A stretch of DNA of 64,000 bases from Suillus spraguei (GCA_016800925.1 JABCPU010000001.1:186001-250000); one strand, 5' to 3'. Counted from the first letter of the stretch, positions 37,681-49,970 are shown. Notes: generated by a model not told the origin, from the sequence alone. Translations and numbers: made by a program.

Positions 37681-39336
37681 CTACCTTTTGAGGCGAGGAC
37701 GCTTCTCACGGAGAGGCTCTCCAGTATGCACAGAAGCTATGCTCTTTCTTCCGGTGGTCTCGGATTTAACCTGTAAAATGCAATGAGTGCCAAAAATTCC
37801 AGGGTTGAAATTCTTACTTTACGCTTGCGCGGCGAAACTGCGGGACCAATGTCATCATCTGAAGAAAGAGGAGTCAAATCACTCTCGTCCTCGGTGGTTG
37901 TCTGGGACGTTCAGAGTAGTATTTGAGTGAACATACGAAGTTGAAAGCTAAACCAAAAATGTACCTCAGTCTTCCCTGCTCTTTGCTTATGCGGAAGACA
38001 TTGGACCTCAGCCACAAATGCAGAAGTACGACCGCCAACAGTGATCCACTTGACAGTCGCGGGCTCTCCGGAAGGCTCAAGAGAACTAAAGTTAGCGTGC
38101 GAGCGGAGTCGAGGAAACCGACATACCAACATCATAGATTGCTTTGCATTCTTACCTTTCCCCTTACGAAGGTCTTGGCGATCAGTATACTAGATCATCC
38201 GACGGAGGTGAAACTTACCCAGCGATGTTTGAAGATCCAATGGCTGGGGTATTTACTGTCGTCTGAATTGGCTTCCACAGCTATTCGACAAACATCAGCT
38301 ACTTCACGGTGCAAAGCTTCAACCTGAGTTTGTTGCAAAGTATTACACCGTTGTTCAGGGTGAACCTTTGCTTGATATAATATTTCATCTGATGACAGAT
38401 CCCATTGAATTAAACATTAACAATCGAGTAAGATCCCTCACCAGCAAGGTAGTTTCCGACACCTGCACTAAAGGATTGGTCTAATAATAGGGCTTTAATT
38501 GGACACGATCTTTTCGAAACGAGGGCCTGGAATTCCCGCAGCGGAGGCATGGATAAAATTGGATCGAAGCCAAGTTGAGATATAGGCGGTTCTTCTCTGG
38601 GGTGAATGGCAAGACGAATGCGTCCCAGACGACGCGCGTCGGAGAAAGCCAATTCAGTTGTGGTGCCTGGCGTCTTACCTTCGATGTGTAAGATGAACTG
38701 TCGAAGCCGGTAGTTAGGTGGCAAGTAGGAGAACGGCCCGTGAATAAGACACCTTCATGAATTTAGGCGGCCATATGTCAGGGCGGCTCTCGCGTATTTT
38801 CGTCCGGTATTGAAGGGCAGGTTGGCCTCTCACCTTGGAAAATGGTGAGCCGCGATCGAGGCATGCACGGCGGAAGACGTACATGTAGCATCCCAGTCAT
38901 CCCAAAGTGAAGCAGGGGCATCTTTCCTGAACCTTCGAGCTCGATGTAGAAATATTTTCCTAGGACGAAGTTCCCATGAGTCCGATGGTAACTATTATAA
39001 GAGAATACCATATCGGAACGTGTCTTTGACAACGCGACCAGTGATTTCCCTACCCTGTACCAGTGACAGAAGAAATAGATGCATGCCTCAGTCATTCCAT
39101 CGGAACAAACATGTGAAAGACACACAAAATCCTCGTGAGACGATAATCCTTGGAAAACGATGTTGTCCTCGGATGTTTCAACACGAATAATTTTGTTTCC
39201 TTTGGCAATAGACCGGAGGAGAGTTACTGCACGCTCTACTTCTGTAATGTCACGGTGGCAACGGGTGAATGAACGAGGGCAGCTATTAATGTTTTACCAA
39301 TGAGCTTAGCAATGACTTACCAGGTAGTTCAGGCAT
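37681..39336 (-). CDS. Formamidopyrimidine-DNA glycosylase (Fpg/MutM type)
   Basis: Base-excision repair enzyme removing oxidised purines. The start is the ATG at 39334-39336: MPELP, an intron, then EVERAVTLLRSIAKGNKII. Pro2 is the Schiff-base nucleophile and Glu3 the partner acid. Then come FYIELEGSGKMPLLHFGMTG, AFSDARRLGRIRL and GFDPILSMP. The helix-two-turn-helix reads LDQSFSAGVGNYLA, an intron, then DEILYQAKVHPEQRC. HWIFKHRWG follows. Instead of a zinc finger there is an extension (VGGRTSAFVAEVQC) and a Lys/Arg-rich tail (SPRKRKVKSE, LREKRPRLKR), as in the plant and fungal Fpg branch. The basic tail suggests nuclear targeting. Eight or so introns. Confidence 0.92.
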
Positions 39337-40039
39337 GATGGTGTGACAGCTCACCGAGATGCGTATGATTTACGAAGAATGGGTAAATGGGTAAGTGGAT
39401 TTTCCCATGCTTGACTCGGCAATTGAAAGACGTTTACTTCCGAGCAACTTCTGAGCATACTTTGTATCCGAGTCGTCAATCGGTCACTGGTAGCGGATCA
39501 ACTACAGGAAGACGCCTATACTAGTACTGCTGCGGGTGCTGTGCACTTAGCTGGAGCACATGCGCCTGGGATGTGGCAACCACGCTTAGAATAACTGATT
39601 GATTTCCCAAACGCCACAAAATGGCCACGGTAGCATACATACGGACTTTAAAAAATATTTGCAAAAGAGTAGCACATTTGTCAGCAAGGATACTCGGTGA
39701 GGATCTATGACACGTAGCAACACTTACTTTAAGTACTCGAGTCAGAATCCTGGGTTGTAATTACAACCTGCGCGGTCACTATCAAGATTAGTCAGCGGAT
39801 AGGGGGGCCTCAGAGGGGTCAATACAACATTATGTAATATTTAATTCAAATTAACAACCCGGCTTTTCAATTCCGTAACTGTTCTTATTTTATTTTATTC
39901 TCTCCCGCAGTAATATTTCAGCCTACGTATAGCAATCAAATATATATAAATATATAAATAAAAGAACCTGCTCTCCCTCTCGCCGCATCTACAACTCATC
40001 TTCTTCAACTAGTTTTAATTCCTTTACACAAGCTGTAAT
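39337..40039. other. Bidirectional promoter region, no gene seen
   Basis: About 700 bp between the divergent Fpg and MFS genes. It is AT-rich toward 39840-39960, with a TATATATAAATATATAAA stretch about 80-100 bp before the MFS start that may act as its core promoter. Confidence 0.5.
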
Positions 40040-42266
40040 ATGGGTCTTTGGATGCCCTTCTCCAATCGAAAGCCATGGGGGCTTCGCTGGCGGTCATCAG
40101 TTTGGTTCATCACTACAGGTACGTTTTCCTTACAATCCTGACTCCATCAATTTAAGTATTTCACGCCCGCCAGCCGTTGGTTTCGGTCAGTAAGCCTTTA
40201 TGTCGGGTTACTATCCGTATTGATACGTGTTTTAGGAATTACTACGGATTTGTTGGTTTACTCCATCATCATCCCCGTCTTGCCATTCCAACTCGAACGT
40301 TTGTCGTACGTTAGGGTCTCATCACTCACAGGGTGGCTACTATGTGCATATGTGAGCTGAATCATCGTTTTCATAAATCCCCTAACTCATATCCTCTAGT
40401 CCGGTGGGCTGGTCCTTTGTAAGTTAGCTCCTTCCATATTACTTCAAGTGGGTTTACCATTCCCACAGCTACAATCCCTATTGCCATGTACTCGGAGCGA
40501 TCTTCAGCAAGACGAGTACCATTGATTTTGGGCCTCTTCGCGCTCATCAGCGCACAGGTCATGTTCATGGAGGCCCCTAATTATGCAGTCATGGCCATCG
40601 CTCGTGTGTTGCAAGGGATCAGTTCCTCCGTAATATGGATCGTAGGCTTGGCACTTTTGTGAGAATATCTGCGGGTCCCATCATACAAACTAATCCCTGT
40701 TGTAGGTGCGATACTACGCCAGAGAAAAACGTTGGCAGTAAGTCATTCTAAAAATATTAATCTGACCTCCATTAATGAACTCTTGTTAGAACAATTGGGT
40801 ATTGCGATGACTGGCCTATCCGTTGGGTGAGTATGCATTGATTCTGTGTCTGCATTGTCTCACTCTTAGAAGTCTTCTAGTCGGTTCACCTGTAGGCGGT
40901 GCCTTGTTCACTCACTTCGGCTTCCGTGCCCCATTCATCTTTGGAGAGATTTGTGCAGTTGTCGATCTTCTCCTCCGTCTTCTTATCATTGAAAGGGACG
41001 TCGCAATAAAATGGGGTTATGACCCATCGGATGCGACGGGCGCAATGATGATGGAGACGGCAGACGCTTCCTCTACACCTGATATACAACTCTCCTCTAC
41101 GCCAACGGCTCATGTGCAAGGAAGCACTGATACCGAAACGAATGAAGTAGAAGAACCAATAGTGCCGGATAAGTCCAATTTACCCAACACACGAAAACTG
41201 TCCATAGCCCGCAAATCAATCATTGACTCGGCACTCGTTCGGAGGCCAACACCATTACTCTCGGTGATTATCAAATTGTCACAGTCACCTCGCGCTTTGG
41301 TCGCTCTAACCATGTCGTTCGTATATGGGCAAGTACTGTTTAATATCACCAAGGCGAGTGTTCATCATTGGCATAGACTTGTACAGAGTATGCAAGAGCC
41401 TTCCCTTCCGCTTCATCTCCAATCTCTGTGGAAATTTAATTCGGACCAGGTGGGTCTTGCCTACCTGGCAGCAGTCGTCCCAGCCTTGATCTGTAAGTCT
41501 CGTAATCTGGCAATATCGCCTCGTCTTGACGAAAGTTGCAGCGTCACCGTTAGCAGGTTATTATGTCGATCGAGTAGGTTCCGACTATATAACATCCATA
41601 TGTCTACTCCTTGCACTGCCGTGGTGGATTGTCCTGACCTTACGGCACTCTTTACCACTATTCCTTTTTGCTCTCGCTGCTCAATGTATGTTCAGGCTAT
41701 GACTACATGTATCGAGTTGACCTTTTTGGCTAAGGTTTCTTCGTCTCTGGTGTCGTCGCTCCAGTCACGACTGAACTTGCGTCTGTCTCTCGAAAAATGG
41801 CAGGTGTTGGATGTGAGTAATTCCGAACGGAATGTCTCATGTTTCACTTCCTGAAATCGTACAGATGCTCACATCTATGGCGCATTTAATCTTGCGTTCG
41901 GAATTGGTACAGCAGGTGGGAAATTATAGTCTCATTTCACATCAGTTTCTGACTTTTCCCAGTGGGTCCTGTAATCGGGGGACAGGTCAGTATCTGTGCT
42001 AACAAATGCAAAAGCTACATTTTTAAATGGATGTTGGTTTCTAGATATATGCTCGTGCGAGGCATGGGTGGACTGCGCTTTGTTGCATCACCTCAGCGCT
42101 TATCGTCATCTGCGTCACCCTCGCGTTCTGCTACACTGGTGCTGATCCTTTACTTGCTAAATTCCTGCGTCATTATTACCCAATTGATTCGATACGAAAG
42201 AACCCAGACGAAGAATCCAGCGACCGTGATAACAGTAGCCAGCTTCATATCACCAATGCAGCCTAA
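40040..42266 (+). CDS. MFS transporter, 12-span (vesicular amine transporter-like)
   Basis: Start ATG at 40040 (MGLWMPFSNRKPWGLRWRSS). Membrane helices follow in the usual MFS order: SVWFITTAVGFGITTDLLVY, PVLPFQLERL, then a GGLVLSTIPIAMYSERSSAR loop with the cytoplasmic basic signature, ARVLQGISSSVIWIVGLALL and GLSVGLLVGSPVGGALF. A long cytoplasmic loop (41060-41230) separates the two halves. The second half, after introns, gives LAYLAAVVPALI, SSPLAGYYVDRVGSDYIT, ASVSRKMAGVG, HIYGAFNLAFGIGTAVGPVI and IYARARHGWTALCCI. It ends with a short acidic tail (SSQLHITNAA) and stop at 42264-42266. Homologues are common in Agaricomycetes; the substrate is unknown (often annotated as amine or drug efflux). 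The frame is intact once about ten introns are removed. Confidence 0.88.
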
Positions 42267-42631
42267 TTGTGCATTGGGTGGACGTGGACATCCTTTACAT
42301 TATAGATATCCCTATTCACTTGGAAGTTCATGTGTAGTATTACCATACAGTAGCATAGGCTGTGGACAATACGGAACACTACACATTCTAACCACAGCGA
42401 AATATTATATTTTGATTCCATATTGCAATTGTAGACTCCTCTGGCCAGACCTAGCGTCGTTTCAGACTACTAATTTGTGGTTTGGTCGCAATTTGTACCT
42501 GCTTGTCACACTTGACTTGGAAACGCCGTGTCTGTCCCTTCCTGAGGCCCACAGTCATCATTCATTCCTTTTTACTGTAACCATATCTTTATACGTCTAG
42601 ACGTTTGTGGGGCCGTTAAACCTGATACCCG
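42267..42631. other. Short tandem intergenic space
   Basis: About 365 bp between the MFS stop and the next plus-strand start; the open frame across it is a continuation of another frame and looks non-coding. Confidence 0.45.
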
Positions 42632-44317
42632 ATGAACCCTCTCCGGGATATCGATATCTCACATCCTCCGTCTCCCGCCCCGAACCAATTAAACCTCACG
42701 CCGGGTTCTGACCAACTCAATGATTATTTTGTCTCAGTAGATAACTCCGTCAGTATCAGCCGCCGACAGGAGACCCAGAATAGTCTGAGACAAGCCTCTG
42801 TAGCGCTAGATGCTGCATATGAGCGCGTCACACAACTCAGACAAAACATCAACAATTTACTCAACCGGATGCCACCCGAATTTGCAGAAGGACCCTCACC
42901 CGCACGCGATAGGACTACAGAGTCCATCGCACCCCAGCATACCGCTTTGGTGCTTACCGGGCCTGACTCTCCAGGGTCCGACGTAGACTTTAATACCCGT
43001 GTTCAGCGATTGAGAACCATCATCAATCCCTCGGCCAGGCAGCGCCTGGAAGATTTCGAGAGCATGTCAAGACGCAGGAGGAGCTCCACTTCAGAGCGTC
43101 CATTAGAAGTGTCAAGGCATAGGTCCCAGTGGTGGGATACACCTGGCGATATACCCTCTCGGACACTCCCAACTCGACCCCGTTCTCCTCCGCTGCCAGA
43201 CTTGATTCTTCATTCAAATAACAGAACCCATCTTTCAAGCAGTCAGGAAGAGCGTTCTGTCTTCCGCAGCGAACTTGGGATCATAAACCCCGATGATCCT
43301 AACACTATGATCGGGCGACAAGTTGTAGCACGTACTGCCTTAGACCGCCAGCGTACCACAGTCCCCCCGCTTGAACAACGACTCCAAGATCAGACTTCTG
43401 CTATTGCGCGGGATCTAGCGAGTTTGACTAGTCGGCTTGCTAGGCGGGGCGTTCGCCGCATGGAAGCTGCTCGGCAAGCGGAGTCTGAGCAGCCAAGCCT
43501 GAATGATAGATCCAGTTCGCAGGAACAAGGCACTGTTCCGGCTCCTCCGGAGACTGAGATGGATTGGGAACCCACCATACCACAATCAAACAATGATCCA
43601 CTCTTGGCTCTGGTGCTTGATGTTGCGGCTGTGCCCGATTCATCCACGCGTCCATCTCAGTCATCGAGTGGTACGAGTAGGCGGTGGACTAGTGACCACG
43701 CCGACAGAACACTACTTATAGATGAGCGGGGCCAAGGCTCCTCCAGTGTGTCGGAGAGACCGCTACCTCATTTTATGAATGCCAGATCGTGGCCTAGAGA
43801 AGTAACTGCAAATGGTGCAGGCGAGGCTTCGACGTCTTCAGGCTCTGCCAGACGTCGCAGGAGATGGGGTATGTTGGTCTAATTGTTGGGTTTACTTATC
43901 TGAAACTCGGTTTCAGCGCGTCTTCTTAATGCGGATGGGGACGAGGTTATTTCGGATGACGAAGATGGAGTCGAGCGCAATCGCCGCTCGCAGCTGCGTT
44001 TGATGTATGCATTACCAGATGCCACTGTTTCATCTACATCACCTAGATCCGAGGAAGATTACTTCCTCCCATACACCTCCACATCCATTATGCATCCCCT
44101 CGACGATGATCCAGCAGAGGCCATCCGTGTACGCCTCAACTCCCACCAGCAATCCAAAGAAGATATTTTTTCCCATAGTATCTCTTCACGTACTTACTTA
44201 CAACATGTTGACCCTTTACCGACACCCCTTTCAGAGATGCTTCGTCATCCAACTGTTCCCGCACAGGTTCCGCGGTTTATTCCAGTGTCTAAACATGCGA
44301 GTCTTGCAGGACGGTGA
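42632..44317 (+). CDS. Disordered Arg/Ser-rich protein, unknown
   Basis: Start ATG at 42632 (MNPLRDIDISHPPSPAPNQL). A coiled-coil-like segment (ASVALDAAYERVTQLRQNIN, then NLLNRMPPEF) follows at about residues 55-85. A second (LEQRLQDQTSAIARDLASLT, RLARRGVRRMEAARQAE) lies near 245-290. The rest is low-complexity and rich in Arg, Ser and Pro (SMSRRRRSSTSERP; SGSARRRRRW). A 54-nt intron near 43869-43917 joins RRRRW to ARLLNADGDEVISDDEDG. The last exon contains LMYALPDATVSSTSP and ends SKHASLAGR. No family recognised. Basic runs suggest a nuclear protein, as inference. Confidence 0.75.
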
Positions 44318-46119
44318 CAAATTTTACCACTCTACCCTTTTTTTATTCATATCTTGATGCACTCTTTCTATGACAACATACATACATATTTTGGTCTGTC
44401 ATTACGGGTAATCGGAAACAAGCCGTGCGATGAAAGGACTACGGTGATGGAAATAATGTTTTGGCTGACAATAATGTAACAGTTATAGGACGGAGCTTGC
44501 GATAGTGCCAGGTGATCATTCGGCAAGCTAACCCTTTGCACAGAAGATCCTTTTGGAGTTTCCAATTTTCATGTATGCCCTCCGAATACATCTCCAGACC
44601 GAGTGCACTTACGATTCTAGGCGACGAGGCATTCAAACGGCGCCATTATTCAGATGATGAACGAAGGTGGCCCCGGGTTGTCCTGGGACCACCAAGAATT
44701 GATCTACTGCGTGCACGGAGGCCGCCCTTCGTGTGATCGGGATCAAATCTACGTCAACTCACCAGTAGCCCGACAGAAGGTTAGCGTATGTGAACTATCG
44801 GAACATGGAACAATTCAAGTTTGTACAGGCGTTGTGTAATACGCCGTATTTGCAATTATCGTGGCTCATAAGTGTCCATCAGAAACGATGAAGCTAGTGT
44901 ATGATTGGTTTTACTTCTGACCCTGTATGTGGTCCGCTTTATGCAAGATGCTATCGCTCATATTAACCTTTATATCCTTCTCTGCAATCTGAGATATTCA
45001 TCCCAGCTTTTATGATCATGAATTATGATGGGGTTACACGTTCTATGTCCCTGAAAATGATGTGCTGCAGTGTTTCACCTTCCACTATGCAAGATGTTTA
45101 CCTCAAGGCCATCTAGAACCTTGAACGAGATAGTTATCAGATGTGCAGTGAAGCCAGCCCACATCATGAAACGGAACTTAAAGCTGCACCTATCCTTCAA
45201 AGATCCATTTTGCATGCGCCGCCTAGAGGTGAGGCCTGCCCTTTAGCTGTCATTGTTGTGCTTAACGTGGCAAGTTCTAGCTGATTAATCTCTGGGACAT
45301 CATATCAACAGCTATTAAAGTAATCAATCACAGTCACGCGAAGACAACGGTAAGTCAAGCGACAATAAGCTGAATATCAATATCCCCTTTAGAATCCAGC
45401 TCTGCTAGCATTACATACTAGTGTTTCTTTCTACTACCGTCATGAAGAAAGATATTCGGCGCATAAAAGCAAGACGCCTTCAAGTTCCTATTACATATCC
45501 GAGTCAAAGTTCTTCGGATTTATGTGATATCATATTACATCCTTACTGACGTCGGATGATGCACTTCTCCATTGTCCTCGTTGTTGCTGCTTTAACAACA
45601 TCAGTATATACCAATGACGCTGCCACAGCTGAGGGCTGTCCTTTCAGTACCACCGTGATGGTGACTGTATTGCCTGTAAATCGCTAAAATGTGAGTGGTT
45701 GGTTTACATTCTGGATTTAACCACACAACTGGCAGGCTGACCGGCATGTGTCAGAAGTTGACTAGGAGTCAATCAATGTGACAAGCCGCCGTCAGAATTG
45801 AAACTTATCAAAAGTGATCGTAGCACGGCGCTTCTTTCCAATTAACTGAGCAATGGGATGATGTAGCATTAGCGCCTTAAAGCTTAAGAACTGGTGAAGT
45901 GCCAGTCACGTGCTGCGGTATTGTTGTCAACAGCTTGGGGACAAAGCCCGAGCATGTCCTAGTCCAATTTCCCATACCCACCAAATTCCAATTAATCATT
46001 ATTCATTACTTATCACAACGTTCTACTACATAGCTTATACTGTATCCTTAAACCGCACCCAGCAGACACAAAGAAATATGATTTTAAAACTAAAGACAAA
46101 CAAAAGATCAAAACACCCA
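44318..46119. other. Long intergenic region with one small ORF
   Basis: 1.8 kb with no clear gene apart from the short secreted-like frame listed separately. It is AT-rich, and no repeats of note were seen. Confidence 0.45.
45556..45687 (+). CDS. Possible small secreted peptide (43 aa), perhaps frameshifted
   Basis: The frame starts at tandem ATGs with a convincing signal-peptide core (MMHFSIVLVVAALTTSVYTN) and ends after VMVTVLPVNR. After GCPF a shift of one base gives a Cys-rich continuation (QYHRDGDCIACKSLKCEW) of the kind seen in small secreted mushroom proteins. Either the gene is decayed by one indel or the match is chance. No upstream promoter signal is certain. Confidence 0.3.
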   Translation: MMHFSIVLVVAALTTSVYTNDAATAEGCPFSTTVMVTVLPVNR

Positions 46120-48582
46120 TCACTGCGCAGGAGACGCAGCAGCTGCAACCTGAGGTTGATACGCCCCATAATAATTAGGCTGGTAAGTATACCCCCCTTG
46201 CTGTGCGGTACCGCCTGCAGCGGTTCGCATATGCGGGGGGAGTGTTGGAGGGATGTAGCCACTGGCACCAGCTGTTCCTGTGCCCCAAATCGTGCCTGCA
46301 GCAGCCTGGGGTGGTTTTGCAGTGACGGTGTTTGCCACTGCACGCTGTCCAGCCTGTGTAGTATTACTGAAAAATCCTGCATAACTCGTTGGGATCGTTG
46401 TAGATGGGGTTGTAGGTGCAGTTGCAGCCGCAACTGCGCCCGCCTGAGGTGTCCCCGGAGTAGCTGTCGCACTAGTACCGGCGGTAGCAGCTTGAGTTGG
46501 AGGTTGATACTGGTACCAAGAAGAGTAGGAATATTGTTGTTGCCCTGATGCCGCTGCATATTGCGGGTTAGCATAATATTGCGTAGCAGCTTGGGTCTGC
46601 CCTTGTGTGCTATATGAAGCGGGGTAGTAAGAGGGTGTCTGTCCTGGCTTGTACTGATAACTCCCGCGGTAGCCTGCTGCTGCTGCATAGTTATACGAGT
46701 ACTGGTAATTCTGTGCAACTGCGGCTGTTGCGGCAGCTGGTGTAGCAACAGCGGGGGTTGCAGGGATGGGCGTGGGCGCGGCTGACGGTAGAGAGGGTAC
46801 AGCGGTAGCGGTGGACTTGATGTAGAGTGTTGAGTTGTCGCGAAGAGCTGTTGTACGACTTGTAGGTAGGGTACCATACCAACCTTGTGAGGGCGCAACG
46901 GGGAGCGTGCGATGTAGTTTGTGAAGCGTGGTGGAGGAGGGAATGAGTGGTATATTAGCGCTTCCCGCCTGTCGGGGTCGCAGTGATGCCAGCAAGGTGA
47001 GTGACTCGAGAATGCTTTGAGCTGTAAGAAATTATAAGTCTGACAGCAGAATCTCTGCAGGATGCCCTCACCAGTATCCCACTCTTCTGATCCTTCTTCG
47101 ACTGCATGGAAACCCCCTTCTTTCATCAGCCGTTGTCTCTGAAGCTCTTCTAACCGCCTAAGAGCTTTCGTGTTCCGATCCAGGAGCTCTTGAACGGCAT
47201 TCTCCAGCTCTAAGCTCTTGAAGACAGACTTCAGAGAGGCAATCTGCTCTTTCGAAAGCAGGCCGTCCAGAACCTCTTCGTCATCATCAAGACTCCCCTC
47301 AAGTGACGGGTCGATGACGTGATTCTGCTCTTCCTCGTCTTCCTCCAAGCCTGCCATGGGCGAACATTGTGGAGCCTCCTCATCAGCGCGCGCTTTCTCA
47401 GCAGCCCAGCCTTTTTTCCTATCCTCCCATCTCCACAAGACCTCCCCAAGTGCTTCTCTTCCAATCTCCACTCCTTCCTGATCAAAGCTCGGAGCGAAGC
47501 TCGCATAGGGACCATAGTCCAAAAACGACCCGCAGCTCACGTGCCGGGGGCCGAGAACCTTCGACCGATGTCCTGGAGGCTTCTTCGGTACGTAGGCACC
47601 CAGCGTCATCGGAGCTTGTGTGTCTGTGAGAGTGATTGTCGACTTAGAGGTGACGTCGGAGTATGCCAGAGACGAAGGTGAGGGGAGGACAGCAACGAGT
47701 TCTGCGTTGGCAGTTTGGAGGTCTTTGAACTCTTTCGAATCAGTTAATAGGTCTGAGCCGAGGGATGACCACCAGGTGCCAGATGGGAGGCGTTGCATAA
47801 GGGCATATTTCTTACCCTGTCCAATGTGAGATGGTTTATCGGGGAGGCTCAAGCTGAGAGGTGGTGCATCTGCAGTACATGGCTCTGGATTGACTGGGAT
47901 TATGGACTCGATGTCAAGGGGTAGCGGGACGGAGTGGAAGGATGCTTGGTTGAGGAGAGATATGGCAAGATTACAAAAGCGTAGTTGCAGTACAGCAGCA
48001 GAGGATGGACGAGACCTCGCGTGATGCACCTCTGGAAATAGATTCTGAACTGCGGACTGAAAGCCATTCATGAGTCAATTCGATGTCGGAGAATGCAGGA
48101 AACTTACATGCAACACCCTGAGTGGGGATTGTGATGACTCGCTGAGGAGGATACGCAGAGAACATGTTCCCGCTTGCGATTTTGAAGTGGAGGGTTCGGA
48201 TGGATTTTTGGCGGGTAGAGGAAGGACACGGTCGAGAAGACCTTGAGAGTCAACCCTGTAGGGGTGATTAGAAGATAAATTAATAACAGTATTCGACTCA
48301 CATTTCAAGGATTTCAAGGACCTTTTGCGCGATTGGACTATCTAGAGGGACATCGGCTATATGGTCGAGCTCGGGCATCTTTCCCTTGGACAACTTGTCG
48401 TCTGTTGATTCCTCCTTTATGCCATTCTCTCCACGATGTTGCTTTTGTGCAGGCTGGTCATCGTCTTGGAGTGAAACACGCTTGCGCTTCTTTGTGGATA
48501 GTTTTGCGCGTTGTGAAACTCCCGGATCTGGCTGTTTATCCTTTTCATTTTGCTGCGTCGCTGAACGAGTGGCTCTAGCCAT
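46120..48582 (-). CDS. Nuclear-type protein with prion-like Tyr/Gln/Ala tail
   Basis: No family recognised. Start ATG at 48580-48582 (MARATRSATQQNEKDKQPDP), with a basic bipartite-like signal (RAKLSTKKRKRVSLQ). A folded-looking part follows (DSPIAQKVLEIL; SAVQNLFPEVHHAR; RLPSGTWWSSLGSDLL; MTLGAYVPKKPPGHRSK; CGSFLDYGPYASFAPSF), then acidic and coiled segments (LLSKEQIASLKSVFKSLE; ALRRLEELQRQRLMKE). A 50-nt intron (47022-47071) joins WDT to AQSILESLTLLASLRPR. The last 200 residues are a prion-like, FUS/EWS-type sequence with many Tyr, Gln, Ala, Thr and Gly (YQYSYNYAAAAGYRGSYQYK; SYSSWYQYQPP). A chromatin or RNA-granule role is inference. If the intron is kept, a different frame stays open to 46035. 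Confidence 0.75.
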
Positions 48583-48809
48583 GATAAAATTGTTCGATTC
48601 GTAGTTCTTATAGATTTTGAGTGTGACGAGGAAAGGTTAGGGGATGAACGCGTTCAGGGCTCAACGCGTCGATAGTCGAATTAGAATATTAATCCTCACG
48701 CAGACAACTTAGTCGATGTAAACCAAGTCTTCTCTCCTCGCTCTTTTCATACTCCGATCGATCTCACCGCAAACAAATTCATACTCCGATACACCTCCTG
48801 CTCCAGTCC

Positions 48810-49292
48810 ATGGCCACAAAACAAATCCTTAGAGCTCAGTTACGCTCGTACCCTGCAAATGGTCACTCCGCATATCTACCACAGATCAGGAAAATAGTAT
48901 TAGAGTACTGCCAGAAACTTCCTTCATCCTCCAACACCCGTATTTTTATCTCGAATGACCTCCAGCGTGTCGCATGGCAGAACCCTCACGTAGAATTCGT
49001 GGTCAAGCAGCGCAACGGTCATGAACCAATAGCAAGAGGATTTTATGGTTTTGTTGCTTCTTTTTGTTATACCGAACACTCATCTGACTTGATCATAGTT
49101 AATGGTCGTGACAAGGTTATTCCGTTGCAGGAGTTCGAAGTTAATGGTGTGGAGAAAAAAGTTCAATTACTCCTCGACTCTTCTGGCGCGAAGATAAAGC
49201 CGCTCAAGAAGGGCCGTATTGTGGAGAGTACGACGGAGGCCGCAAGAGGTATTTGGAGTGGGCTACATGTCGACACCCCGTTCAAAATATAG
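48810..49292 (+). CDS. Mitochondrial ribosomal protein mL43 (MRPL51/L43 family)
   Basis: Large-subunit mitoribosome protein with the thioredoxin-like L51/S25/CI-B8 domain. Start ATG at 48810: MATKQILRAQLRSYPANGHS. Family text includes LPQIRKIVLEYCQKLPSSSN, ISNDLQRVAWQNPHVEFVVK and then RGFY/VNGRDKVIPLQ. The latter junction is made by removing a 51-nt GT-AG intron (49048-49098) that happens to be open and in frame, so an unspliced reading would insert 17 residues. The spliced length of 143 residues suits the family. The gene lies head-to-head with the prion-like gene (about 230 bp between starts). Confidence 0.9.
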   Translation: MATKQILRAQLRSYPANGHSAYLPQIRKIVLEYCQKLPSSSNTRIFISNDLQRVAWQNPHVEFVVKQRNGHEPIARGFYGFVASFCYTEHSSDLIIVNGRDKVIPLQEFEVNGVEKKVQLLLDSSGAKIKPLKKGRIVESTTEAARGIWSGLHVDTPFKI

Positions 49293-49970
49293 ACGGGGTT
49301 ATAATTATCATATCCGTGTCATGCCTTTATCACTCCGCATCTAATAGAATTCCGCAGCTCTCGCGAAGAAACCGGACTCTGTCGGTTCTGCTATACCGCG
49401 AAGTCATGCTACTCGATTTGCGGCCGGATGATACGTCTTCTCGTGATTTCGCGAATTCTGACTCGTTTCACCATTTCCCGCTATGTGGTATGGCTCTGCA
49501 TCTGCATCAATCCTCGTTTCGCCAATCGCAAGGAATGGGATGGCAAAATGCTGCATCAGTGAGTGAGCATTGGCGTTGACAAACACAGGTGTAAACAATA
49601 AGTTCAGCGGGCAATGTTGGACCATGGTTAATTTGCGAATGGTACGCAAAGTAACCACATGCTTTCATATCTGAGAAAGTGGCTCATCAAAATGGTACAA
49701 AGAAGATTTCATTGTCGGTGGAGTGGGCAAGCTAAAACTTGTTACATGCCTTTTGCGCACATCACGTTTGTTTGTGTGGGATACTTGGCGAGTCAGCAAT
49801 TGATTATTTCCGAACCACACAATCCGTTATCCTTTTATTCACTAGGACTTAGTAGATCTAAGAAATAAGTAAGATATATATGTTCGAATCCTCCATAGAA
49901 TATGATAATCCGTAAATATAACTGGCATCCCCTTTGACGCCCTAAGGTTAGGGTTACTACTCTTGAACTC
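49293..49970. other. Intergenic, no gene seen
   Basis: About 680 bp; frames are short and none is convincing. Confidence 0.45.

Noticed and set aside
46035..48071. A single 678-codon unspliced minus-strand protein
   Set aside because: Reading through the 50-nt intron gives an abrupt change to Leu/His/Pro-rich text; the spliced frame is more coherent. Kept only as a possible intron-retention product.
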